Positions 25,231-36,871 of a stretch of 64,000 nt of DNA are shown one piece after another. The position numbers were made by a program, and so were the translations under genes. The stretch is from positions 11,005,501-11,069,500 of the forward strand of contig OX940870.1 in assembly GCA_954871525.1 (NCBI GenBank). Reading direction: 5' to 3'. Position 1 is the first letter of the stretch. Every line of letters begins with the position of its first letter. This DNA is from Parietaria judaica (lineage: Eukaryota > Streptophyta > Magnoliopsida > Rosales > Urticaceae). The notes under the pieces were generated by a model. That model ran no database searches, was not told the DNA's origin, and was given only the letters and a program-made list of their open reading frames with translations.

Positions 25231-25259
<29 letters not shown>
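25231..25259. repeat. (TA)n microsatellite
   Basis: A TA dinucleotide run lies between the Copia 3' flank and the BTB-gene fragment. Confidence 0.9.
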
Positions 25260-25265
<6 letters not shown>

Positions 25266-25266
<1 letters not shown>

Positions 25267-25570
25267 GGTTATTACGGAGATATGGTGGAGTTATCCCTGC
25301 ACTTTCTTGCGCTCTCGCATCGCTACACCTTTCCAGGGCTCAAGCACGAGCGGGAGCGCAACATCGAGCACGCGGGAGCATTGACGTCGGACAACGTTCT
25401 CAACGTGTTCCAGCTTGAGCTACTATGTGGCACGCCGAGACTAGGGCTGATTTATCACCGGAGAATCATAGGAGGGTTGTAGTTGGTGACAACGTCGGAG
25501 GGATGGGCTGTGATGAAGGATAGCCACCCAGTGCTGGAGAAACATATACTGCATTCCACAGTAGGCGAAA
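25266..25570 (+). pseudogene. Fragment of a BTB/POZ gene (BT/TAZ type)
   Basis: One frame reads YYGDMVELSLHFLALSHRYTF, then LTSDNVLNVFQLELLCGTPRL, a TAG stop at 25480-25482, then TSEGWAVMKDSHPVLEKHIL. This order matches the end of the BTB domain and the BACK-like segment of plant BTB-TAZ (BT) scaffold proteins as I know them. The start, the first part of the BTB domain and the TAZ zinc finger are missing. The fragment is too short and broken to be functional. It is GC-rich compared with its surroundings. The family call is from remembered motifs and could be a related BTB protein instead. Confidence 0.6.
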
Positions 25571-27266
25571 CCAAAACCTTTCCTGAACACGACCAGTCTC
25601 TACTATTGCTTCGACAAGCATGACCTTCGACTCATCTCCAATGCCTGTCTCTTCCTATTTAATTGTTTAACATTTTAATTTTTTAGGCTATTTTTTATCA
25701 TGAAACTTTTTAATTTGTATTGGGTTTGCTTTTAAGGAATTCCTTTGGAGTTGTATTGTGCATTCTCACATTTTCATTTATGTACATTCTTAGGTTGAAC
25801 TTGGTCGTAAGCAAATTTCTAAATTAAGCATATATAAATAAAACAATACACTAATTTATTTTTTTGGAACAAAATTAATAAATGCAATGTCACAACGAAA
25901 TAAAAACACGAATCAATCTCTTTTTACAGTTCGTAAATTTAATTATAAATACAATCAAATTTATAAAATTAAGTTTTAATTTTTAGTCTTCACAAGAAAG
26001 ATGATTGGTATAAAATACTGAAATTTATTAGTTAAATAGTATTTATAAAAAAGCATGAAACTACTCTTAGATTCTTACAATGTTGCTGATTTTAATTAAA
26101 AGTTCTATATTTTTTTGTTAAACATTTATTTGAAACATTGTAATTATCTATATGAAATGTTGATGTAATAAATCTTTCAATCAGTTACTAAATTTATAAA
26201 AATTTAAGAGAACATTTATTTAAAGCTTAAAAACAAATGTTAAATGGCGACGTTAAGAATAGGCATGTGCCTATACGAGTTTATCCTCATTAAATGAACC
26301 ACACTCATCAAATTAAATTCAAACCCAAGACTCGTTTAACACGTAAAGCACGGACGAGAATATTCCACGTTATATCCCAAAGCCGTCCTTCACAAAACGC
26401 GGTCGTTTTGACGCGAAGGGAACATCGATTCAAACAGTAAATCCGGACATCTGTTAAAACCGGTGGGTCCCTCTCTCTTGATTGAAAACGAAGCGAAACA
26501 CGTCAACGCTCCGTTACGAGAGGTGATCGCAGATCCATGAATATTGTGTATATAATTTATTTAATAATTAAATCGTCGAAAGTAGTTGTCAGAGGGTACT
26601 GGTTCGCGCACTCCGCTGGGTCCGATCTCCACGAGAAAGCGAATCCAACAAGGTTGTTCGCTCCTTCCTTCCAATCACTTCTTGTCCTCGGAATCCCAAC
26701 CTCGAAGATCGGATTCGGGTGTTTTGTGTGAGCTTCTGAAGCGGGAATCTGGTCCAAGGATTTCGAGGTTTTTCTCGCGTGTGGTGGATCGATGGAGCTA
26801 TTCCGGGAGAATCGGAGGAATTGCCGGGTTCTCTGATAGTCCAGAAGATATGGTTGCGCAATTGTGATGAACCCTGACGTGGGCTAGGGTTTGGAGCGAG
26901 GCTAGGTTCTTTCCGAGCTCGGATTGAGAGGAGAGAGAGATCAAAGCTGGTGTTATTTGGAAAGGCCGGGAGCGAGAAAGCCGGTTCTTCTCTCCAAGTC
27001 GGTTTTTCTTCCATTTTTAGCTGAATTATAAGCTTGTTATCTGAAATTGTTGGATCATACCGTTCTTTTTTCCTTTTTTGGATTTATCCAGAAAGTATTA
27101 TTTGCATTCTTCGTGCTATAATCGGAATGGTCTTTCCTTTGTGGGTTCTATTCTTATCCACAGAATCCGAATCACAGTGAAGCTGATTTGTTCTTTCTTT
27201 CCGAAACTGTAGAGCTTATATTTCATAACGGTAGAGATTGATTTTTCTATGATTTCGGTTTCAGAA
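25571..27266. other. Intergenic DNA and 5' region of the MAPK gene
   Basis: 25571-26550 is AT-rich with nothing recognised. A TATA-like 'tatataatttatt' lies near 26548. From about 26590 to 27000 the sequence is GC-richer and probably transcribed as 5' UTR. The bases just before the coding start (CTATGATTTCGGTTTCAG|AA) look like a splice acceptor, so a 5' UTR intron is plausible but unproven. Confidence 0.45.
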
Positions 27267-29155
27267 ATGGCGACCCGGGTGGAGCCTCCGAACGGGGTCA
27301 GAGCCCCCGGAAAGCACTACTTCTCGATGTGGCAGGCGCTGTTCGAGGTGGACACGAAGTACGTGCCCATCAAGCCCATCGGGCGAGGAGCATACGGAAT
27401 TGTGTGCTCTTCGGTCAACAGAGAGACCAATGAGAAGGTCGCGATCAAGAAGATTCACAATGTGTTTGAGAACCGCATCGACGCGCTGAGAACTCTGCGA
27501 GAGCTGAAGCTTCTCCAGCACCTCAGGCACGAGAACGTGATCGCGTTGAAGGACGTCATGATGCCCACCCTCAGGAAGAGCTTCAAGGATGTTTATCTGG
27601 TTTATGAACTCATGGACACCGATCTGCATCAGATTATTAAGTCCTCGCAAGTGCTTAGTAACGATCATTGCCAGTATTTCCTCTTTCAGGTATGGCAATT
27701 GTTGCTTTTCCTATTAGAAATTTCGTCAACGTAAATGATATGGTTTCAGTTCCAATTGCCTGGTCTAGGATGTCAAGATTTCTTCATTTGTACTCCAATA
27801 TAAATTCCAAAGTTTCACCTTATGCTCACGAAGAATAGGCATGTGATTGATTACCATAGCTTTAAATTGATACGCGTCTTAGATATTATCTCTTCTTAGT
27901 GATCTCTCCCTCAATTATATTGCCTAATATCGCCTCTCTCTTTGCTTGAGTTTGTGATATATTCGATTCTCGTTGAAAAAACCTATGCGTTTGTCGCATC
28001 AATCATGTTCGCGGTATATCTCTAGTCTCTACTATTGTCTACTTATCATAGTGAAATGCCAATATCTGCTGCTAAACAGAGTGTACATGTATGAGTGAAT
28101 GTTGGTTGTGAAATTACATGGATGTAATTGTTAGAAGGTTGTTAGCATAAGTAACGCTTAAAGTTTGTGACCCGAGTCCGTTTTCAAGGCGCAGCCCATT
28201 TCAAAGGTTGGTGGTGCAACGTAAAATTATTTGGATTTTGTGGGGCCTCTGTTGTGGGAGCGGGAGGATTGGGCCGATGGGCTCACTTATGTATTTCGGA
28301 TTAGGGATTTTAGCCTAATATGTGATAAAGGTTTTACCTTTTCCTGTGTTTTCTTCCTAACTTGGGTTTTCACATAAAAATTGTTTTCTTTACTTTTGTG
28401 ATTGTTTCGGTTTTTGTATTCTATCAACAACTAATTGGATTGTTATTTCCGTTAATGCTTGATTATTTATGCAGTTGCTCCGAGGCCTGAGGTATCTCCA
28501 CTCGGCGAACATCCTCCACCGCGACCTAAAGCCCGGAAACCTTCTCATCAATGCCAACTGCGACCTCAAAATATGTGACTTTGGTCTCGCTCGTACAAGC
28601 AACACCAAGGGCCAATTCATGACCGAATATGTGGTGACTCGTTGGTACAGAGCGCCCGAGCTCCTCCTCTGCTGCGACAATTACAATTCTGCCATCGATG
28701 TCTGGTCTGTGGGATGCATCTTCGCTGAGCTCCTCGGCCGTAAACCCATCTTCCCAGGCTCGGAGTGCCTCAATCAACTGAAACTCATCATCAACATACT
28801 GGGAAGCGAGAGAGAGGAGGATCTCGAGTTCATCGACAATCCAAAGGCCAAGAAGTTCATCCGGGCACTCCCGTATTCTCCTGGGACGCCGCTATCACGG
28901 CTTTACCCAAATGCTCATCCTTTGGCGATCGATCTCCTGCAGAAGATGCTCGTTTTTGACCCGACGAAGAGGATCGGCGTGAACGAGGCGCTGCAACACC
29001 CGTACATGTCGCCGCTGTACGATCCGAGCGCGAACCCGCTGGCGCAGGTGCCGATCGATCTCGAGATTGACGAGGATTTGGGGGAGGAGATGATCAGAGA
29101 GATGATGTGGAAGGAGATGCTGCATTACCATCCCGAAGGTGAGGCTTTTTCTTGA
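27267..29155 (+). CDS. MPK7: Mitogen-activated protein kinase, group C (MPK7-like)
   Basis: This is a serine/threonine kinase at the end of a MAPK cascade, acting in cytosol and nucleus. Exon 1 is 27267-27689 and exon 2 is 28475-29155, with GT-AG borders and phase 0, giving 367 residues. The P-loop GRGAYG is residues 39-44 and the catalytic Lys is 61 (VAIKK). The HRD Asp is residue 158, DFG is 176-178 and the activation loop TEY is 191-193. The C-lobe has RWYRAPE and the C-terminus ends near [13 protein letters not shown], the short N-terminus (VEPPNG) and the two-exon layout fit group C (MPK1/2/7/14), closest to MPK7. An in-frame ATG exists at 27249, but the stretch before 27267 looks like a splice acceptor and MAT-VEPPNG matches the family start. 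No lesions were seen. Confidence 0.95.
27690..28474 (+). other. Intron of the MAPK gene (785 bp)
   Basis: Donor CAG|GTATGG and acceptor TTATGCAG|TTG. No embedded gene or transposon with clear ends was seen. Confidence 0.93.
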
Positions 29156-29814
29156 TCTTCAGCTTTTTTGAGACCAGACTTTTATTCCAAGTGTGAAACT
29201 AGTGTTCTGTTTTTCCTAATTTATGCTGTTTGTTCATAATCTAGTCCCTTTGCTTGGGACTTGTGTTGTACTTGTATATAAGGCTTGTGTTGTAACTTGT
29301 AACCTTTATTATCGAAACCTGTTTTAATGATATTAATAATAGTAAATTAGAATGTAAACCATGACTCTTATTGTTCTCTAAATCCATCAAGTTTTTTTTT
29401 TTGGTATGAAAATACTAAGAAAATTGATTTTTGATACCTTGTGAAAATGATGTTCAGTTTTTTCCTCTTGGGAATTAGCAAACCAGTTTCTGGAGGCCCA
29501 TAATTGTTGGTTTGCTTATATATGTTAGCCCAGGCCCCAGATAGAGTCTCGGGCCCAAGCGCCCATTTATTTATTTATTTTGGATAGTCACATGGTATCT
29601 ATATATTAGATTTATTTCATTATGACACAATCGTATATCTTAAAAAGTATTCATATATATTTTGGTACATAACGTATTGTACAATACTCAAGATGTTTGA
29701 ATATCATGAAGAAACATATACTAATAAATATAGTTTATTTAGCTGAATATTTAAAGGGAATGAAAAAAATGTAAAACCAACGAGAAACTTTAGTATTGAG
29801 TAATTTATAATCAA
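29156..29814. other. MAPK 3' region and intergenic DNA
   Basis: 3' UTR is expected to about 29345, where AT-rich polyadenylation-like motifs occur ('ttaatgatattaataatagtaaat'). Nothing else was recognised. Confidence 0.45.
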
Positions 29815-30212
29815 ACTTATTGGACCCGGAATATGTTCACAGAGGCAAAACCCTAGCTAACAAAATCGCACAATATCATGAAACTACCCTAAATAATCTC
29901 GCCAAATCTTTGACTTGATTTTCTTGCTCCTCAAGCTACGCGTTTTCCTTTTCTGGGTAGAGTTTCCCTTTTTCTCCTCGGACAGTTTCTCTGTCCGCGA
30001 GCCGACTTGCTCGCCTTTCCTCGAGCACACTTGCTCGTGTCTTCCGGGCTGAGCTCGCCTTCTATCCGGACTCTCTGCTCGTGTTCACCCGAGTTGGGCT
30101 GAACGGCTATCCGTCTTATATTCTGGTCGGTACCCGGGCTGACTCCTTTCGAGTGTTTCTGCCCGTCTTGGGTTCTGGTCGTCACCCGGACTAAGTCAAG
30201 CTTAAGCTCACA
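29815..30212 (-). repeat. Solo LTR with internal deletion
   Basis: On the minus strand it starts TGTGAGCTTAAGCTTGACTT, matching the LTR at 365. It shares the block 'ctcgaggaa..gcgagcaagtcggctcgcggacag' with 5673-5705. It then follows 5720-5850 closely to 'gctagggttttgcct' and jumps to the end-like 'ccgggtccaata', missing about 190 bp that include the TATA-like region. No internal retroelement sequence adjoins it. The first 150 bases carry extra 'cccgggtgac.gaccag' repeats absent from the other copy. Confidence 0.65.
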
Positions 30213-30889
30213 CTAGTTACTCTACTTTAGTGACATACATTTTTTTACATAAAAAAAATATATTATTATGTCAAATGTACGGTTTAGAGTCGTTAACTTT
30301 TATAGTATATGAAGTAAAAAAAACACATGCAGCTATTGAGCTAGGTTTATTGTTGCTTATTCTAGCTCAACGAGAAGCTTCTAAGGCACACGATGTGCGA
30401 TGAGTATAACATAGATTTAGTGAATCTTATAAAAGTATCGATGTTGATAAAGAGCTACTCTGTTTTTCGTCTACTAACCTCATATCTAGAATTTCTCATA
30501 CGAGCAATTATACTAATAAGTATATATATATATATATATATAGTATTGCAATATAAAAGGGATTGAAAGCAGCGAATTAATTGACTTTTGCTTTGGAAAA
30601 GTTCGTTGTTGTGACGACTTTTACAGTAAAGAGGAAAGAGTCTACAATCTTCTGTGTCTCTCTTCTAATTTCCAACAAGTGCTTGCTTAGAGATCAGTAT
30701 ACCCATAATAATACACCTATTTTAACGGCGGTTCAATTTTCAAATTTTGTATATATTATTGTGTTGCACAAGATTATATATGAACAATCCCAAGAAAACA
30801 CGACGTACTCACACCATGCACACGTACTCACAGTCACATGCATGGTCCATGATCAAACAAAAGCCTAGTCCTTTGTTACTAGTGCATAC

Positions 30890-30924
<35 letters not shown>

Positions 30925-32947
30925 TATAAATAATAAACTAGCGACGTTTGAAAGAAGGACGTTACCTATTTAAAATAGTTGTGGAAATTAAGTAGAAAAA
31001 GCTAGTTCCCCGAAGCGAAATGTACAAAAAGTCGAGAGTTTGCACGGCGGTTTACGAGAAAATGCGTTCACAATCCCCATTAGAAAAAAAAAACAATGTC
31101 TCTACCTTCGGCGTGCTTTGATATATTCTTTAACCGTTAATATATACTTATGAATACACGACTAAATATGATTTATGGTCACGTATTCACTTTAGGTCGT
31201 TATATATATGCATATGTCAACTATATATACATACGATCAGGTTTACATATTTGGCTTGTTCCAGATGTATCTAAATACACGGCTCTATTTGATGCTCCAA
31301 GATGTTCGTTGAGTGAGGTCGTACTCGATCTTAAATATATAGATCTTGTTTGTAAAGCTATAAAGTCTGATTATTTAGGTATTTTTTGAAGCACTAGCTA
31401 GAACTTAAAGAGAAAGCGACTCCAAATATACGTGTATATATATATGTGTGTATAATAATATATATGTGTGTGTACATCAGATTCGCAAGGTGCAAAAGAA
31501 TCTTCCCGACTTTATTCTGCAAGATTTGAGTTCAGCTCCAAATAAATTGACCTTCAACCAAATGTACACGTGTCATTACATGCATCTTAGAATAAAAGTG
31601 ATAACTAAATATCAATGAATAAATGATGAGAATAATATATACACATCTCGTCTAGGTAAAAATAGTCAAAAGGAGAAAGTACCTCTAACCTAAGTTGAAT
31701 TATCCCTCAAATTAATCAAGCCAAAGAAATAAATATGTTATATAAGCATTTTATTCAATCTCTCTATATTGTAGAAATCTATTTTTATTTATGGAAAAGT
31801 AAGCATATTGTGGTGATAATCGTTCGCTTTGAAGTAAACGTTACTTTTCTGAGGACCCCGATATTAAAAGCTGAAATAGACATTGTCTCACTACATGAAC
31901 TACTATTCTCTTTTCTGTATAAAGAGACACATATTTGATCAAGCATGTGAAAAAAGAAGAAGAAGTCCAAAGAAACTGTCGAACATTGTAAGGTTATAAT
32001 ACGTTATAAGTACATGTTATGTATTATATATCTTTGGACCTATATGTCACGATAAAATATAAGTTTGTGCTATGATATGTTGGAAATAGTCATTAGATTT
32101 TACAGATAACCTTTGTTTCTTTTATGATTCTCTAGGATTCGTTGACCTTTTGATTATGATTGATGGCCTTCGAACTTGAAATTGTGATTTGTTTAATTTG
32201 TCGTGCGACTGTGTTCTGAAGATTTGAGTTTCTACATCACGCTTATCCGGGCTTGATGGTTTGATATCACGATTTTGTAGCCGAAGGACGCATCACGTGG
32301 TTGAATTTGTAATATTTTTCATTTGAAATCGGACTAATAGTCGGATTTGGTCATGAATGGAAGTTTTAACTCAATAATCAAAATCTTGTAAATTGTATTA
32401 CAGTTGTGAGTTTTATTACTCTGATGTACGTATTTTAATTTTATATATAACCTTCAATTTCAAACATAAATAAATTGATATAACCAACCTAAACGACCCA
32501 AAAAAATATACTACAATTATCCTTTATAATACTATCGTTTAGACCACAAAACAGAATTTCAAGTGGCATCAAGATTGGACTGGTAAAGATCATATAAATA
32601 TAGTGAAGAAAAATATGAGTAAAAAAATGATAAAAGCAAATGTGAAGAAAGCAATAGTTGATGAATTATTGAAGTGGGGCATTACGTGAACTTCCAGTGT
32701 ATGATTGATAATTATCAAACTGCTCCGAATTGTGAAACATAATCAATAAATATTGATCAACATATGAACTCTCATAATAATATTTAAGGATATATTAAAT
32801 CAAGCTTTATGCTTTCCTGGTGATCGCACCACGACCACGAGCTTGTTGACGCGTATGTACTCTCTGGTCAACCTCATTCTTAAAGTCATGGGGTCCTTGC
32901 TTTATCCCTATTGATTACATGAAAACGAATTCCAACGAAACAATATT
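30213..32947. other. AT-rich intergenic DNA
   Basis: No gene was recognised. AT microsatellites lie at about 30521-30540 and 30893-30922. Open frames such as 30581-30868 and 31150-31389 show no domain and have AT-driven composition. Confidence 0.5.
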
Positions 32948-32952
32948 ATTAT

Positions 32953-33861
32953 TGTTGGTCACAAGCTCGGTGACAAGCAAGCTTGACTTTGTCTGTGAGT
33001 CACAGACGCTACACTTGACTCAGCCTATCGGGATTGACTTTCAGTCAACACCCGAGGACAGGAATCAAACCTCACACTCTATATAAGTCTCATCGGTGAA
33101 GCGGTTATGATCAACCCAGAAATAACAGAATCACAACGACTTAGAGAGAAGAGCCAAACAGATTCTAGAGAGAGAGAGAGACTCTGAGAGGATCTTAGAG
33201 AGAGAAACCCGTGGAGTGCCAGGAAAGCTCTGAAGAATCACCGGAGAAGAAGGACGCGGTGGAACGCGACGGAGAATCACGACGGAGACGAAGGCGACGT
33301 ACAGTGCTTCGAGTTTCTCAGAGGTGGTCATCGCGGCGTCATGGATCTTCTTCAAGGTTGGTGATTCGTCTCTATCTCCGTGGATCGGTTGAGAAACCCA
33401 AGGGAATCGTACGGGGATTGTACGTGGTGGGTTAACCGTAAAGAGAGAGTCTGTACAGTCGGGAATCGACCAAGACGGTGTCGCCGGAGGAGTGTGACGG
33501 AGTTAGCCGTGGGTCAGAGAGGTTCGCCGAAGAGAGACGACGGAGAAGAGACAGAGCAAGGGCCACGACGGGGAGTATCAAAGATTGAGTCTTGATCAGA
33601 ATCAGAGAGTCATCGAACTTCAGAAGAGAAGAAGAAGCTGTGATCGACAAGGCGTGTTTAGCTCTTTACGATAAGGGGTATCGTTGTAGAAAGGGTGTAT
33701 TTCTGGGGGAAGTACCCATCTTTGAGACTTTTGTCCAAACCTTGTGTGTTGTGTATAAATAAAGTAGATTCTTGTCCACTGTTATTAGTTTGTCATAATT
33801 CCGCAACTTTTGCCTTCTTCAAGAAGTGAATCTTGACCGGGTTGTTGGTGAAATCCCAACA
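32953..33861 (+). repeat. 5' LTR of TR-GAG element
   Basis: 909 bp; TATA-like TATATAA at 33080-33086, followed by a GA-rich leader. It holds the 47-bp block 33337-33383 that the 3' LTR lacks. Confidence 0.95.
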
Positions 33862-33863
33862 AG

Positions 33864-33875
33864 TGGTATCAGAGC
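33864..33875 (+). promoter_or_regulatory. tRNA-iMet primer-binding site of TR-GAG element
   Basis: TGGTATCAGAGC lies two bases inside the 5' LTR, identical to the site of the Copia element at 18947. Confidence 0.95.
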
Positions 33876-33933
33876 GAGGAACGTCGTCGAACCGTGGACG
33901 GGTTCGTCAAAGGATCAAGAACCGGATATCAAG

Positions 33934-35955
33934 ATGTCAGGGGCAAAGTATGACATGGAAAAGTTCACTGGAAAGAATGACTTTGGTCTCTGGAAAATGA
34001 AGATGAGGGCAATGATGGTTCAACAGGGAGTGGATGTGGCTCTTCGCGACGAGAAGGATTTGCCGAAGTTCTCGTCCGATGAGAGGAAAGAGGAGATTTT
34101 CCAGAAGGCACATAGTGCTCTGATTTTGAGCCTCGATGATCGTGTCCTGAGGGAAATCACCGAGGAAACCACTGCCCGAGGGATTTGGCTTAAGCTCGAT
34201 GAGCTGTATAACACGAGAAGTCTCAACAGCCGGCTTGTGCTCAAGAAGAGATTGTACTCGTTCAAGATGCCACCGGGGAAATCCTTTGAAGATCATTATG
34301 ATGACTTCAAGAGGATCATCTTGGATCTCGAGAACTGCAAAGTCAAGATCGAGGGAGAAGACAAGGCATTGTTGTTGCTTGGTTCTTTCCCCGACGACTA
34401 TGAAATCCTCTACGACATTCTGGTCTTCGGAAAGGAAACCCTTACCGTCGGTCAGGTTACCGACGCGATAAAGGGTAAGCTTGAGAAGAACAAGTTCGTC
34501 AAGCCGGATCGAGGAGGAGAGAGTCTCTCGATGAACCGAGGAAGACCAGAGAAGAGGGATAAGGCGAAGTGGACGCCATCGGACAGATCAGTTTCGAGAA
34601 CGAGGAGCTTCAAGTGTTATCATTGCGACAAGGAGGGGCACATGAAGAGAAACTGCCCAGAACTAAACGCCAATAGACCCTTTGATAAGAACCGGAAATC
34701 AGAGGCGGCATGCTCGACGCAGTACACATTGGAAGTGGATATGCCCGAGGTGCTAAACGTCTCGACGGGAGTTGTGCCAACAGCATGGATCCTGGATTCA
34801 GGAACCTCTTTGCACATGAGTGGAGTGAGAAGGTGGTTCGAAGAGTTTCAGGAAGACGATGGGGGGAAGTCAGTCTCCACGGGCACCGAAGAGTGTTGCT
34901 CGGTAGGTGGAGTTGGCACCATCAAGTTGAAACTCGAAGATGTGTCATCGAGGACCCTGAACCAGGTTAGATTCGTACCCAACCTTAAGCGAAATTTCAT
35001 CTCACTTGGAATGCTTGAGGATTTGGGGTATGAATGGAAAACAGTGAAGAGTGGCTTGGAAGTTACGATGGGCGGAAAGCTATTTCTCAGCGCTTATCGG
35101 AAGAATGGGATTTATATCCTACGAGGAGCTACGGCCGATAAGAAGGGTTTTTCGTTCGAGGTGGAGCAACCCGAAGAGGCTTATCGAGAAAGCTCATCGC
35201 GAGGATGGATTCCCGATAAGATGCCAAAACTGATGAAGGAAGTTCCGATGACTGGAATTCCCGATGAGGTGTCGAGAATCCCCGATGAGGTTTTTCGACA
35301 ATGTGGTCCAGCGATGAGAAGTGCCCGAAGAGGTAGGTCCGATGAGCTTACCCGAACATACGTTCACGACAAGGTCTCGCGACGAGACTTCAAAAATAAG
35401 GCACTCGAGCAAGCTGCTCGAATAGGGACCACGAAGAGGGCTGTTCGGAAACCCGACGAGAAGAACCAAAGGAGCCGCGACGAGAAGCGTCGCGATGACT
35501 TCCTCGAAGAAGAGGAACAGCGAGCAGCGGCAAGGCAAGCTAAAAGCGATGATGAGAAAGACGATGAGCTAGCCCAGAATAAGGAAGAGCGAGGAGATAG
35601 CACAACGACGAGGAGTTCCGCTGGTGATGAATCTTCGACAAGCACTCTCAACACAGAGGATTGGCGAGAAGCCATGAAGAAGCTCTCCAGGGTTATCGAG
35701 GAAACCTTGGCTATGGAGCGAAGAGGAATGAAGACAAGGTATCTTCAAGAAGAGGGCCAGGATACTTCGTCGCAGCACAAAGAGAAGACCTCGACGGGAA
35801 AAGAGGTGCGTTTTGTGGCTGAAATTGAAGTGGCTAAGGAAGGCTTTCGGAGCAAAGCTATCATCGAAGATTTCGATGAGGAAGAAGACCTGTTCGGGGT
35901 TTGTGGTCTCAAACTCGAACAGGAAGGCGATGGTGGAGGTTGCCCGAGCTTCTAA
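33934..35955 (+). CDS. GAG-like polyprotein of TR-GAG element (673 aa, intact)
   Basis: The frame is open from 33826, but ATG 33934 (MSGAKYDMEKFTGKNDFGLW) lies past the primer-binding site and matches the usual Copia gag start. Residues 1 to about 200 form the gag domain. A CCHC knuckle (CYHCDKEGHMKRNC) is at about 228-241, and a protease-like motif WILDSGTSLHMSG has Asp288. Sequence similar to the protease/pre-integrase linker runs to about residue 400. The last 270 residues are highly charged (Arg, Lys, Glu, Asp), contain repeated IPD(E/K) motifs, and match nothing I recognise. There is no stop or frameshift. It would package element RNA; the remaining functions must come from another element. 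Confidence 0.88.
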   Translation: MSGAKYDMEKFTGKNDFGLWKMKMRAMMVQQGVDVALRDEKDLPKFSSDERKEEIFQKAHSALILSLDDRVLREITEETTARGIWLKLDELYNTRSLNSRLVLKKRLYSFKMPPGKSFEDHYDDFKRIILDLENCKVKIEGEDKALLLLGSFPDDYEILYDILVFGKETLTVGQVTDAIKGKLEKNKFVKPDRGGESLSMNRGRPEKRDKAKWTPSDRSVSRTRSFKCYHCDKEGHMKRNCPELNANRPFDKNRKSEAACSTQYTLEVDMPEVLNVSTGVVPTAWILDSGTSLHMSGVRRWFEEFQEDDGGKSVSTGTEECCSVGGVGTIKLKLEDVSSRTLNQVRFVPNLKRNFISLGMLEDLGYEWKTVKSGLEVTMGGKLFLSAYRKNGIYILRGATADKKGFSFEVEQPEEAYRESSSRGWIPDKMPKLMKEVPMTGIPDEVSRIPDEVFRQCGPAMRSARRGRSDELTRTYVHDKVSRRDFKNKALEQAARIGTTKRAVRKPDEKNQRSRDEKRRDDFLEEEEQRAAARQAKSDDEKDDELAQNKEERGDSTTTRSSAGDESSTSTLNTEDWREAMKKLSRVIEETLAMERRGMKTRYLQEEGQDTSSQHKEKTSTGKEVRFVAEIEVAKEGFRSKAIIEDFDEEEDLFGVCGLKLEQEGDGGGCPSF

Positions 35956-36009
35956 GCTCGGGGTGACAAGGCTGATGAAGAGTTAGCGTCAGAGACTCAA
36001 GGTGGAGAT

Positions 36010-36871
36010 TGTTGGTCACAAGCTCGGTGACAAGCAAGCTTGACTTTGTCTGTGAGTCACGGACGCTACACTTGACTCAGCCTATCGGGATTGACTTTCA
36101 GTCAACACCCGAGGACAGGAATCAAACCTCACACTCTATATAAGTCTCATCGGTGAAGCGGTTATGATCAACCCAGAAATAACAGAATCACAACGACTTA
36201 GAGAGAAGAGCCAAACAGATTCTAGAGAGAGAGAGAGACTCTGAGAGGATCTTAGAGAGAGAAACCCGTGGAGTGCCAGGAAAGCTCTGAAGAATCACCG
36301 GAGAAGAAGGACGCGGTGGAACGCGACGGAGAATCACGACGGAGACGAAGGCGACGTACAGTGCTTCGAGTTTCTCAGAGGTGGTCATCGCGGATCGGTT
36401 GAGAAACCCAAGGGAATCGTACGGGGATTGTACGTGGTGGGTTAACCGTAAAGAGAGAGTCTGTACAGTCGGGAATCGACCAAGACGGTGTCGCCGGAGG
36501 AGTGTGACGGAGTTAGCCGTGGGTCAGAGAGGTTCGCCGAAGAGAGACGACGGAGAAGAGACAGAGCAAGGGCCACGACGGGGAGTATCAAAGATTGAGT
36601 CTTGATCAGAATCAGAGAGTCATCGAACTTCAGAAGAGAAGAAGAAGCTGCGATCGACAAGGCGTGTTTAGCTCTTTACGATAAGGGGTATCGTTGTAGA
36701 AAGGGTGTATTTCTGGGGGAAGTACCCATCTTTGAGACTTTTGTACAAACCTTGTGTGTTGTGTATAAATAAAGTAGATTCTTGTCCACTGTTATTAGTT
36801 TGTCATAATTCCGCAACTTTTGCCTTCTTCAAGAAGTGAATCTTGACCGGGTTGTTGGTGAAATCCCAACA
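36010..36871 (+). repeat. 3' LTR of TR-GAG element
   Basis: 862 bp; lacks 47 bp relative to the 5' LTR, with the junction at GCGG|ATCGG. Followed by the ATTAT target duplication. Confidence 0.95.

Larger units (their letters stand above)
32953..36871 (+). mobile_element. TR-GAG type non-autonomous LTR retrotransposon, very young
   Basis: LTRs are 909 bp (32953-33861) and 862 bp (36010-36871). They differ by one 47-bp deletion and three substitutions by my alignment. LTR ends are TGTTGG/CCAACA. Perfect target duplications ATTAT lie at 32948-32952 and 36872-36876. The primer-binding site TGGTATCAGAGC is at 33864-33875 and the polypurine stretch GGTGGAGA abuts the 3' LTR. The interior holds one intact ORF with gag and protease-like regions but no integrase, RT or RNase H. 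This matches terminal-repeat retrotransposons with a GAG domain, which must be mobilised in trans by an autonomous Copia partner. Confidence 0.93.

Noticed and set aside
27249..27266. Upstream in-frame ATG for the MAP kinase
   Set aside because: The bases to 27264 look like a polypyrimidine tract with CAG acceptor, and the family N-terminus matches the start at 27267.
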